64,000 bases of DNA. It comes from Antedon mediterranea (Eukaryota > Echinodermata > Crinoidea > Comatulida > Antedonidae). Location: assembly GCF_964355755.1 (NCBI RefSeq), contig NC_092670.1:38551795-38615794 (forward strand). The letters run 5' to 3'. Below, one piece after another: positions 41,408 to 54,200 of this stretch (position 1 is its first letter; each line of letters starts with the position of its first letter). The translations under genes and the position numbers were made by a program. The notes under the pieces were generated by a model. The model searched no databases. It was not told the DNA's origin and worked only from the letters and a program-made list of their open reading frames with translations.

Positions 41408-44400
41408 ATGGCCTCCATCATCAAATCGGTCACATTCATCTTCGCCATTATTTATTGCGCGTCCATTGGTGAAACTTCAAGGTATGAAATATAATTTATT
41501 TTCAATTTAAACTTTCAATAATTATTTTGGTTAGGCCTACTCTCTTAAGGAATAGTAGTATCTAAAACATTATTTATCTATTGTAGGGTATTTTAATTAT
41601 AATCAATATTCATTGTTGCTTTAATTGAATATTCCTGACATGTTAGATCCATACTTTCATGTTTTTGGCTTTGTATCGAATTCTGAATTGTAGAAAATTT
41701 ATGCTGTTTTTTTTATTTAAGAAATATTATTTCCCTCCATAATAATACATTTCAGTCATATTTTTCAAAGTCTGATTTTCTTAAGCGGCATCTTTTTTTA
41801 TGTTATAAAAAAAATAGCAAAGATAATTTTATTTCTACCTTACTGAAGTGAAATTTGAGTAATTTTATCAACACGATTTCCACTTTTTCTACAATAATTA
41901 CTAGTACAGTACTTATCATTTTTCTGTGGAATTAGGCAACTTAATCTGAACGTATATACTTTAAATTAATACATGTTAGTGTACATATTCAAAATACTGT
42001 TAATCTGAGATACAGCACTGGGAATCGTGTGAATTCATGTCTGAAACCAGTCAAGTAGCATAGAGTGGTTCCACCTCTTCCATGAGCAGCAGTAGTAAAA
42101 TCATTCTACGAATGAAGTACTGTAGATCCTAATAACAGCTGTTACTGTGTATGATTCCACCAAACATTCGAGTTAAAATCACGATTGTGAGGCATTTAAT
42201 AAATATTCAAACTGCTTAAAATATCTTGACATGTTTCGAGAAACTATTCTCATCATAAGAACAGAAAACAAGGCCTAGAGTACTTATATACAGGAGAGTA
42301 TTTATATAGGACATGTTGTATGTAAATGAGGAAGTAATTAGCATGATACTGTAGTTACTTCTTGTTGAGTTTCTTAAATAAATTAATATCAAGGTGTTAC
42401 TTGATTTACCTCAAAACGATAATTTGCTTTACTATCACTAAACTGAAATCCTATGAAATAATTTTTGTTTTTTATAGATATGTAGGAAAATACAGTGCCG
42501 ATCAGTCTTTAAATGCTTACCGAGATTTCAATGGTAAGATTCATTTTCATTTTCTTTGTTTTCACATCTTTATTAGTGGCTTAACTTATCAGGCCTAGGC
42601 CAAATAATACATAATATTAATGATATAAATAGCGTATAAGCAGGCTCTCAAAGCGCTGTACATTGAAGTAAAACATAGGAAAGGGAACAATTGTTAGGGT
42701 CTAGATAAATGGAAAGCTTGCTGAAAAGAAAAACATTTCAGTGGGTCTTAAAAGACATCAAAATTGCACACTGTCGGATTGGAATTGGTACAACGTTAGA
42801 GCTGCCACGCCTTACTAGACTATTTGATGTACATGACAAAGTTTCACAATTTTGAATAGAATGAGCTTGATAGACCTAATAACAGCAATGTTACATTTAA
42901 GATACACAAATTTTCTTGGTAATAACAAATATTTTATTGTAACGATACCTGTTACGATACCTGTTATGATACCTGCTTTCTGCAATAATAATCTGTCATC
43001 AGAAAAGGTAGAGAATATTTACATAAATAGGCATAGCACAAATATATAAGTCTATTACTATATTTTAAGATAGGCCTACTGGAATGCGTTGTATTCCTCA
43101 CTCAGTTTTTACTTGGGAAGAATGAGAGTACTCTCAGTCTTTCCAAGGCTATCTAGTCTTGCTTATTCCTGGTTATAATAATATGAAACTAATGGTAGAT
43201 GCAGCCAGCTTAAATGATATTTTACATGATGATGTTTTCTTTTTTTTTTCGTTTTCTTAATACAGTCTTATTTTGTTAAAGATGATATTTTTTTTTTTTT
43301 TTTTAATACAGTCTTATTTTGTTAAAGAACATTTACGTGTGTGTTGTGTGTTTAAAAAAAAATCTTTTTTGTTCTTTCACTAAAAAATAGGGAGCATTAG
43401 AGCCAATCTGTAATTGTGTAATGCTTTAAGTTTTACTCTTAATGTCGTAATCGAAATGGGGAATAAATGATGTAAAAAAAGATACAATTAAAATAATTTC
43501 GTTGCAAAATGTTTACCTTAAATGTTTGCATAAAGTTAAGAGACAAACAGGACGTTGGCGTGATGACGTCAAACCGAAGATACCCTATTCCACCCACGGT
43601 CTCAGTGCATATTGTGCTTTCTAATAATATCAGGTTGTCTTTTTGTAGTTTATAAAAGACCACGGTCGACAAATAACACATTATATGATAACGATGTATT
43701 TGACTAGTATGTTTTTATCAGTTGTGATCTTGTTATGTTCTTTAACATTCCAAATATTAAGGTTGAATGTGTATTTAATGCATTGGGTTACAGATAAATC
43801 TGTACATTTAGCTCTACCTATTCATCTCTTGGTTTTGTTATTTAACATTCCAAATAGAAGGATTTTATGTTGTATGAACATTTTCTAACAATTCGTTTAT
43901 GTGAAAAGTCAGGAAAAAAGGAAATGAAGCAAGTATCGTATATAGAAAACGTTGATAACTAATATACAGTGCCAATTAATATACTCATTACAATATGTTT
44001 TGTTTTCAACATGACAAATCCTATGTAGGTTACAACTAATGGTAATGACTCGAGAACTTTTCGTTTGTTTTTAATAGTTGTTTTTCGGTTGTTTTCATTT
44101 AGTTCTTGTAATGTATTATGAAAGATTAAAAGTAATAAATAAAAAATAATTTAAAAAATAAGTTATTAGGGAAACACGCAAACGTTATTGTACAATAATT
44201 GGTTTATGGAAATCAATGACAACATTGTCAAAATGAAGTTTAACAGAACGCAAAAATAATTTAAAACACAGAATAGCGTCAATTTAAAATTATTGTTAAA
44301 TCCGATCTATTGTGTCTTTGTGATGAAAACTATATTACAAATTAGATTATGCCTATTAAACAAAAATAATGACTCGAGTGAAAGTAAGAAACTAGTAGTT

Positions 44401-45239
44401 TAGACCTACTACCATTGTGTCTTTTTAAGATAAGATAAGATAACTTTATTTCGTCTACAAACAAGTGGAAATGATGGTGTTTGTCTCATACAAAGTTAAA
44501 ACATTAACAGAAAACCAAATATCAGAAACAATTTGAAAACATGTATTGTGTAGATGTCAATTATACTGAAACTATGACGTAAATGTTTCCTCATTTATAA
44601 CTGTCATAATAATTATGGGGGAAGGGGGTGGAGGGTCTACGATAATTGATAACAAGTCCTTCCAAAATAGAACAAAATGGTCGTGCCGAATCGTACGTTT
44701 TATGATCGGTGCAGATGAATACGTGGGTTGTCAAAATAGATACTCACGCCTACGTTTAGATACTGTAAAGCTACTGAGTAAACACACACATCTTGCTTGA
44801 CCCTGTTCATCGATTCGCAAAAACGAATACAGTATTAGGCTTTATAATATCAGAAAGGATAATGTTTTAATATTAGAGATTATAGAGAGAAAAAAGCGTG
44901 TATTAAGAATGTAGACATTGTAATATTAATGGGAAAGGTCAATAAAAGGTCAATAAAAGGTCAATAAAAGTATACTGTCAGAAAAAATAATATATTAGAG
45001 ATTAAAGAGAGAGAAAAAAACATGAATTAAAAATGTAGAAATTGTAAAATAACTAAAAAACTATATTAGGCTACAATTGTCTGTCATTCAGAATGCAATG
45101 AGGAAGGATTAACAAGAATGGAAAGAACAATGAAATTATAATATTCTTAATTATAATTGGTTTTCAGATCTTCATGTTCAGAAACGTGCTGCCCAACCGA
45201 TTCCGAGGCTACCTCCGCTTCCCGCAACCGGCTCACCAC
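41408..45239 (+). CDS. Gene 2 exons 1-3 (41408-41481, 42478-42533, 45168-45239): signal peptide and prodomain linker
   Basis: Exon 1: MASIIKSVTFIFAIIYCASI, a signal peptide whose ATG sits in a good context (ACCATGGCC). Exon 2 gives RYVGKYSADQSLNAYRDFN. Exon 3 gives DLHVQKRAAQPIPRLPPLPA, with a dibasic KR that could be cut by a proprotein convertase, followed by a Pro-rich hinge. Junction phases are 2, 1 and 1. The 2.6-kb intron before exon 3 contains dispersed-repeat fragments (around 42610-42835) and nothing coding that I can support. Confidence 0.75.
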
Positions 45240-48200
45240 GTAAGTACATCATCTAAACAATTTCCCCGTAACTTCCTTCATATATGTTTTATTTGTACAA
45301 AACACTCAGATATATACATATTTAACTTAGAAGACTCAGCAAAATAACTATCCGATGACTAAAGCCATACTACACAATGTTCTATAAGACGTGTGAGTAG
45401 CATAGAGTACTTCATTTGCGTAACATAACAGGTGGCGAAACACCATTAACTAACTAAAAATGTATTGTATTTTATTTCAGCCGTTGCAGCAACAGGCACA
45501 TGTTCAACGTGGGGTCAATCGCATTACAATACGTTCGACGGGCAAATATACACGTTTCCCGGTTACTGCGAATACATCCTAGTTTCCGATTGTCTGGACT
45601 TCTCTTTCCACATTTACGTGCGTAATGAAGCAGCCGGCGTATGCACAGGTAGCGCGCCGTGTAGACGGTGGGTGACAATCGAAAACGGCGCTCCATCTAG
45701 CCTACTTGAGCTATCACCCAGGGATGGTGGTTCGCTGGTTACCTACAAAGGGATAGAACTAACTTTACCAGCATCAATTGATGGAATGATAGTAGAAGAA
45801 ATAGCCTCGTATATTGTGGTTAGAAGCGGTCTTGGATTTAATCTTGTTTGGGATGGAGCCGAGTACATCGATGTCCACGTTACGTCCTCAAGTTTGAAAG
45901 ATAACACGTGCGGTCTTTGTGGTATATACAATGACGATCCAACGGACGATTTCTCAACTCCATTGGGTGTGGTAAAAGACGACCCGTACGACTTTGGACA
46001 GTCTTGGCAAAACACGGAACCAGGTAATCATTAATTATTAATCATTTTCCATCATATAGACTAACTAAATAATAGTATCTCATTATACATTCTGTTTAAT
46101 ATTACTAATTATGTTTAAACAAACATTAATCTATAACAATTCGGTTGAACGACGTGGCATCACAGACTAATATAATATTTATCCAGATAATAAGTTGGGT
46201 TCATTAGCCAAACCAGTTCATCATTTATCCGGGTATAGACTAAGCCTAAATAGGTCATATAAGCAATCACTGCGCATGCTTGCACACCGCTTATGTGTTA
46301 TGTCCCATTCTGAATGTGTATCAGAACGCGCGCAGAGTGTCATATCAAGCATGGGGCGCACGCTGCGTCCAATGATTGTTTGGTAGTCTTTTAATGCCAC
46401 AGTTGATAATCAACATGATCTAAAATTAAATTATAGACGTATTACTTGCACACTAGATTCATTATGCACAAAAAAGAAACTTTGTTATTAAACCATTAGT
46501 TACAAAAAGCAACTCATCACCAAACCGAAATGGTGTGTAAATCAAAACAAAAATACAATTTTTTACAAATTATATTTGAAGACGTTCTTGTACGTTGATA
46601 GTGACTATAGCAATTGTTGGTTTTATAACAAAGATTCTCTAAACTAACTTTTAGAATAGTATAAAAACATTAGAATTATATCGCTTTAAAAATAGATTGC
46701 TTCACCGACACAACCGACACAACATACCGATATCGTTATAACCTTCCCGAGATTCAAAGTGACGTCACTTTACTGGAGTTTGAAGTGCGCGCGTACAGTG
46801 ACGTATACATCTCACTTTCGTCTGCAAAAAGTGATGTTGATCCTATGTATGAGATTGTGATTGGTGGAACCAACGACACCCGCTCTGAGATCAAACGCTG
46901 TAAACAATGTCCGACGTTGGCAACATCTGTTAGATCGAATGGATTTGTCAACATGCAAACTTTTACGAAATTCTGGATAAAACTTGAGAACGGACGAATA
47001 TCCGTTGGAGATGAAAAAAGCACATATCCATTTATGTTTTGGACCGATGCTAATCCGTTAAGTATTCGATATCTTGGATACAGTACGGGTACAAACAGTA
47101 TTGGAATATTTAGATTCTGTGGGTTTTCTAGTAAGTATTATGCTTTAATGGAACAGCTTAAACAATTTCTAAAGCAGTATTTGGTGTGTTTAAATGTTGC
47201 TCCTAAACAAATCATTACAATTTGTATAAATGTTCTACAATATACCTTTGACTACCATAGAAATACCATCAAATTCATGTCATAGAGCTCTAGTCAAAAG
47301 TTCATCATTAATCTATTTCAATGTCATAAAAATGTTACACTGGAAATAGAGTTTACAAAAGTTCGTTCGTTTTTAGGTGCCTGTACCGTTGCACCGCCAC
47401 CGCCTGCAGCCAGATGCACTGAGGCCCAGTTCCCGTCATATTTTTACACCAATCCGGCCTATAAACACTTGATCGATACGGCTAACTTTGCGCGGGAGAC
47501 TTGCAACCAGTTAATGAGTGCGCCATTTAACTCCTGCCACTCGGTAAGATTCCCTTTTATATTTTTTCTTTCTGCTTAATCACCGAAATTCTCTAAAGCA
47601 AGTTATGTAGGTAAAGTTCAAAAGACAACTTGGATAAATGCTGATTCTTTACCTCTTTTCAATCATATTCTACAGGTTGTTGATGTTAACCCTTACGTAT
47701 ACGCTTGTGAAGAAGATCTTTGCTCGTGTAGCCCTAACAGAGACGACTGTCCGTGTGGTCCATTTGAAGCATATGCTCTGGAATGTTCCAGAAATGGCGT
47801 AGTATTATCGTGGAGAAGTGACGACCTTTGTCGTAAGTAGCCTACACCCCATTCCTTTTTGTACCAACAAATTGAGAATAGGTTTCATTTCTAGTTAAAG
47901 GATTAATATTCAACAAAATGTTTGTAAATGTATGCTGTTCTGCTGTGTTGATCTAGAAAAAGGAAAGCATGTGAACATCGATAAGGGGCTCTGGTTTTAG
48001 TATGTCGTATTTGTATGTTCAAAATGTAATTGTATGTATTTTTAATGCTCTGTTGTATATATTGATGTAAATCTTCTCCTCTAGCTCTCGTTTGTACAAA
48101 CGGAACAGTGTATGACTCATGTGGTGGTTCTTGTCCGGCTACTTGTGAAAATCGTCAAAGAACATGTTCCAAAGATTACTGTTTGGATGGATGTCACTGT

Positions 48201-51200
48201 CCAGAAGGCCAGCTGCTCGAGAATGGTCAGTGCATCGATTCAAGTGGATGTCCATGTGAATATAACAATAAGGAATATCCATCCGGCCATGTTCTACGTC
48301 AAGGATGCAACTCTTGGTATGTGACAAAATATTTGTGACGTCACTTTAACAAAAGTTTTCCAAACATGACTTGACCTTTGGAAATACATTTCACAATGCT
48401 ATATAGCTTTTCGCAACCGTACTTGACCACGATTCGAGATCCTTATTTTTCATGAGGCGCCACTTCACTACGCAGCTGCTGCGCATGCTCAGAAATATAT
48501 GTGGCTCCTTGTGTAATTAGGAAAGCCGTAAACATATGAAAATTTGTTTCTTTGCACAATAACGTCAACAATGTTTAAGTTATCGTAATAAAAATATACT
48601 CACAAACAGGGCGGCCATGACAATTGATTGTCAAAATATTGCTCAAGTCATCACAATTACAATCTCGAGTTATCTGTATCTTCAATACGTCGAAATACTA
48701 AATAGTACGCCCTCTGTCTGTACTGTACTAAGTTTTTCACTCAATTTCTGAGCATTCAATGTTTTTGGAAAAAAGTAAGCTTATAGTTGTTTTACTTTAC
48801 TATATTTCAGTACTTGTAAAGGTGGTTTGTGGACTGACTGCACGAATAACATATGTGGAGGTAAGTTTTTTTTTGGAGATGGAGATGGATGGATATATAG
48901 CATAGGCATCACATCTTTTAAATATGCCTATGCAGCCTGTTCTATTTGAGAAAAAAGGCTAACCAGTCAAGTCTTTTATCTATATTATTATTATAATCTC
49001 TTATCAATTTACAGCAAAATGCTGGGCTTCTGGAGACCCTCATTACCGTACGTTTGACAATAAGCGCTATGACTTCCAAGGGGCCTGTTCTTACGTCATG
49101 GTACAGGACTGCTGGGATTACTCTAATGATTATGCCATCCACACTGAAAACGTACCATGTAGAGGCCCTGGAATCACCTGTACTAAATCGATAACCATCA
49201 AGATGGGAGGTTCTGAAGTTGTTCTTAAGCAAGATTTTGCTTGGACATTTGACGGGAAGCCAGGTGATAGCCTACCGTTTGGCAACCACCATTTGTACGT
49301 AGAGATGCCTTCAGAGGAAATGATCAAGGTATCGTAAAATCATACATATAGACATAGTCCTCTATCTAACTGAAAGTTGAAGTAAAGGTATTAAAAGCAT
49401 TTAAAATTAATCTATAAATAGAATGTAGAATTCGTGAAAAACAGAAAAGTTATACTGTAAAAGTACTGATACAGTAAGAGCTGAACCGCTCACAAGACCG
49501 CTCACAAGTCTAAAGCTCCGTCTACACTATCAAACTTTATGTGACAAAAAATGTGATGTGCCCAAATGTGGTAGTAATATGCTTAAAATGGTAGTGATAT
49601 GACATCATCATGTCCATATATTTGCACATTTAGTTTGATAGTGTAGACAGAGTTTTAGTATTTTGTTCCGTTCATTTTTCTTTTTAAAAGTAAAATGGAT
49701 ATCTTCAAACATGTTCATTTCATACTATAGGTAACGTTGGAAAACAACATCGAAGTATTTTGGGATGGCATGAAACGTGTTGAGGTATCTGTACCTGCTG
49801 AACAGTACAACAAGACGTGTGGGTTATGTGGAACGTACACCAACAAACAGAACGATGATTTCTACACACGAGCTGGTGAGATAAATCATTTATTTTAAGT
49901 CCTACATAATAGAAATACTTAGTAATAATATAGATTATTGTAAAGTCTACACTATTAAACTAGTTTGAAAACAAAAAATTATGTTCCCAAATATGGTAGT
50001 AGTGGTATGCCCAGATATGGTAGTAATATGACAACGTCATGTTCATATATGGTCACTCATCATTTTTTGTTGTCACATAAATTTTGATAGTGTAGAACAG
50101 AACTTAATGTTGTTTTATTCTATTTCCAGGTGATATTGAGACGAATCCAATCTCATTTGGAAACAAGTGGAAAGTGTATGGGACATGTCCAGACCTGCCC
50201 ATAACTCCTCCAGTTCATCCATGTGATCTGTTTTCTCAGAGGGCGCCAGCAGCCACACTACAATGTCAAAAATTAAAGAAAGATGACGCTTTTAAAGGTA
50301 CCTAAAAAATATTTATTCAAAGAAAGTTACCATTCCAATTTCTCTAAGCACACTTTCAATTTGGTCTTTAAAAATATTTAAATTAGGTTTTAATTGATTT
50401 TTCTTGTTCAGGCCCATCAATTCCCCATCACCTATGAAGTCTCACTGCCACCTTAATTAATATTCGTAAATAATCAATTGTACAATTACATCCTATATTT
50501 TTTAGTATACTGTATATTTGCTAGTAAATAATGAAGAAGATTGTGAGATTGTATATGCGCGCCTACGTGTGAAATTAAAAGAAAAGTTTCAAGATCTAGA
50601 TACTATAATGACAATTAGCTGATCTTTTTATTGTCTTTGTTTGGTTAAACATTATAAAATGTAACTTATTATGTTTGCTATTGTCTGCTCAGCGTGTCAT
50701 GATGTCATTGACCCGGCGCCATATTACGATAACTGTTTGTATGACGTATGCAATCAATTCCCCATCACCTATGAAGTCCCACTGCCGTCGAATTAGTATT
50801 CATAAATAATCAATTGTACAGTTACATCCTAATTTTAGTATACCGTATATTTGCTAGTAAATAATGAAGAAGATTGTGAGATTGTTTGTATATGCGCGCC
50901 TACGTGTGATATTAAACGACAGGTTCCCGGATCTAGATACTATAATTACAATTGATTTTTATTTTTGACCCATCAATTAATATTCGTAAATATTCAATTG
51001 TACTGTAAATTTGCTAGTAAATAATGAAGAAGATTGTGAGATTGTATATGCGCGTCTACGTGTGATATTCAAAGAAAAGTTTCAGGATCTAGATACTATA
51101 ATGACAATTAGCCGATATTTGTATTGTCTTTGTTTGGTTAAACATTATAAATGTAACTTATTATGTTTGCTATTGTCTGCTCACAGCGTGTCATGATGTC

Positions 51201-54200
51201 GTTGACCCGGCGCCATATTACGATAACTGTTTGTATGACCATATGACGTATGCAATCAATTCCCCATCACCTATGAAGTCCCGCTGCCGTCGAATTAGTA
51301 TTCATAAATAAACAATTGTACAGTTACATCCTATTTTTAGTATACCGTATATTTGCTAGTAAATAATGAAGAAGATTGTGAGATTGTATATGCGCGTCTA
51401 CGTGTGATATTCAAAGAAAAGTTTCAGGATCTAGATACTATAATGACAATTAGCCGATATTTTTATTGTCTTTGTTTGGTTAAACATTATAAATGTAACT
51501 TATTATGTTTGCTATTTGTCTGCTCACAGCGTGTCATGATGTCGTTGACCCGGCTCCATATTACGATAACTGTTTGTATGACGTATGCAATTGTAAACCA
51601 GGAGGATTATGTGAATGTGACGTGTTTGCGCAGTACTCTCTTGACTGCGCACACAAAGGTGTCGTCTTAAACTGGAGAGATCAAATAGACGAATGCAGTA
51701 AGAAATAATAATTATCGTCTTTTATTTCTATTTCTACCTACCTTTGAATATTTTAGTTACGATGCTCTGAAAATGAAAATGAAATAGAAAATTAAGCGAA
51801 CCACCTGAATAAATGTAGAAGAAGTAACTAAAAAAAGTGTGATGTGCCCAAATATGGTAGTGATAGGACATCACTATATGTGACATGTCCATATATGGGC
51901 ATATCACATTTGTTTGTCACATAAAGTTTGATAAGTCTTGTGCAAACAAGACTTAATAGTTAGTAATATTTTTTTGGCCTCTGTTGAAAACTTACTTAAA
52001 AAGTTCTTTGCTTAAAATCAATAATTTCCCACAATTTCTTTGAAACCAATAGAAATTGAGTGTTCGAATGAAGAGTTGGTTTACCGAGAGTGTGGACCTT
52101 CTTGCTATTCATCCTGTGCTTCATTAGAAAGTACTTTCAACTGCACCGAACAATGCGTACAGGGCTGCTCCTGTCCTGACGGAATGGTTCTTGACAGAAA
52201 TAGGAAATGCGTCACTCCAGAGTTGTGCAGCTGTGAGATGGATGGATCCGTGTATAAAACTGGTGATGTTGTCAAGAAAGGATGTGGAGAATGGTAATTT
52301 TAATCTTAATTTACATACATAGACTATTTAAATAATTACTGTATATTTCATTTACAAGGCCAAATCCAGACAATTAGCGAAACGTTTTATTTGGTATTTT
52401 TGTCAAATAAGTTGAGCAATGTCATTATGATTATTATTTTACATTTTGACAATAAAGTGATATGTAATATACTGCGCCTTATCAAACAATTGCCATGCGT
52501 ATTACAGATATTAAAACTAAATGAGAAAAGTGTGATGTTAGGAGTATGTTTTAACCTAATGATATTTGATACCTCACGATGACGCTGTGGAAACATGTTT
52601 CACATACGGGGCCAGCAACATGGAAGGACTGATCCCCGTGGCGACGATTTGTTGGAGGAAGACAGAGTCGGAGTTGGCGTTTGATTGCCCAAGAAATGAA
52701 ACGCATGTGCTAATATGGTTGTTTCAATTCTTGGAGTTTAAATACTGCGAAATCATTAAATCTTTAGGACGTTTGGTCAATAGAAGGCAAAATGTCAGGA
52801 ATGTATATTGCACAAAACGTAAACGCAGTAGCGTACCTAGCGTACTACTTTGCCAGTATAAATTCATTTTGTTCCAACAATGTTTTTTTTTTACGTTTTT
52901 GTTGAACAAAAGTAACACAATTGTTTAAAATACAGTACTTTTAAGAAGAAGGTATTCGACGAAACGTTTGGTTCAACACAAAAGTAAAAAAATAACATTT
53001 CTATTTTGTAATTAGTTATATCTTTGGTTTTATTTCAATAAAAGAAGATTAGTGACACTGACAAAGTTCCAAATAATAATTTGATTTCAGCACTTGTTTT
53101 GGAGGTTCGTTCGTGTGCTCAGACACACAATGCCCTCTTTCTTGTGGCGTCAACGAAGAAACAACTAAATGTGTGCCCGAGTGTGTCAAAACATGCGGCA
53201 ACATGCACGAATTTGAAGACTGTTCATCGGCTCAGTGTCTTGAGGGTTGTAAATGTAAGGATGGCTACGTCTGGGATGGCTTCATGTGTATTCTACCCAG
53301 CCAATGTCCATGTCATCATGCAGGGAAAAGCCACATGCCTAATGACGTCATCAAGATTGAATGTAACAAATTGTAAGTATTATATCAAATCTTCATATTC
53401 ACTTAGAAACTGTTTGTCTAAACTTATACGATCATATTCAAATAGTAATTAAACTCTCACATCTTTATTTTAAACGTAACAATTTTTTGCCTGTTGTTTT
53501 CGTCTTGTTGTTGTTGCTGTGTTTAAAAAAATCATATTATTCATATTGTATCTTTTAAGACATCCTTTTATTGGCTTTTGGCTGTTAGATGTGAACGTGA
53601 ATTAAAATTTTACAAACATTTTTATTAAAATTGAAACTAATATGAATGAATAAAATGCTGGTTTAGTTTAGAATGTCATGAGGAATTTTTCAGAATGGTC
53701 GAAATCAAACCGGTACTGGGTTTGGTCTACTAGCGTTCCTGCTCCCAAAATATTGTTAGAGATGCGTATGCATATCTAATTCACTCTGTGAGGTTGTGAG
53801 ATTATCTCTATGAGGTTGTGAGATTTTCTCTGTGTCTAAATTACGTTGTTATTCGCGCGTTCAGGTTTTGTGTAGTTAGCTTATGTAGGCGTTTGTAAGT
53901 GTTTGTTGAAAGACACAACTATGTGTTTTATCAGTCGATTTATGTGTTGATTGTAAGGAGATAAGTCGATTCAATGGTCATTAAGCACCATTCTAATCTA
54001 TCAAGAACCCCCAATATTATCAAGGCCATATCAATAACAACGGTTCAATATGTTTAGCTCAACCTAAATAATATTTTAATTCACAATAAAGTTATTCAAT
54101 TAAATGTAAACTGATGTGAAAATATCTATAGTGTAGACACAATATCTAAGTTCTGGCAGTTTCATTTTCTGGAATATCTTTGATCTTTCTCTAGAATACA

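Noticed and set aside
46195-46386. Short GC-richer open frame in the intron between VWD1 and the FAMeT-like exon
   Set aside because: No domain, and the exon 4-5 phases fit without it. It may be a repeat fragment.
46696-47130. Calling the FAMeT-like exon an active methyltransferase
   Set aside because: No SAM-binding motif is visible and the domain is embedded in a secreted mucin. The family name is historical, so only the fold is claimed.
52566-52928. 120-codon open frame in the intron between TIL and TIL' of gene 2
   Set aside because: The first part is somewhat more GC-rich, but it has no recognisable domain, lacks the Cys pattern of its neighbours, and the flanking exons join in phase without it.
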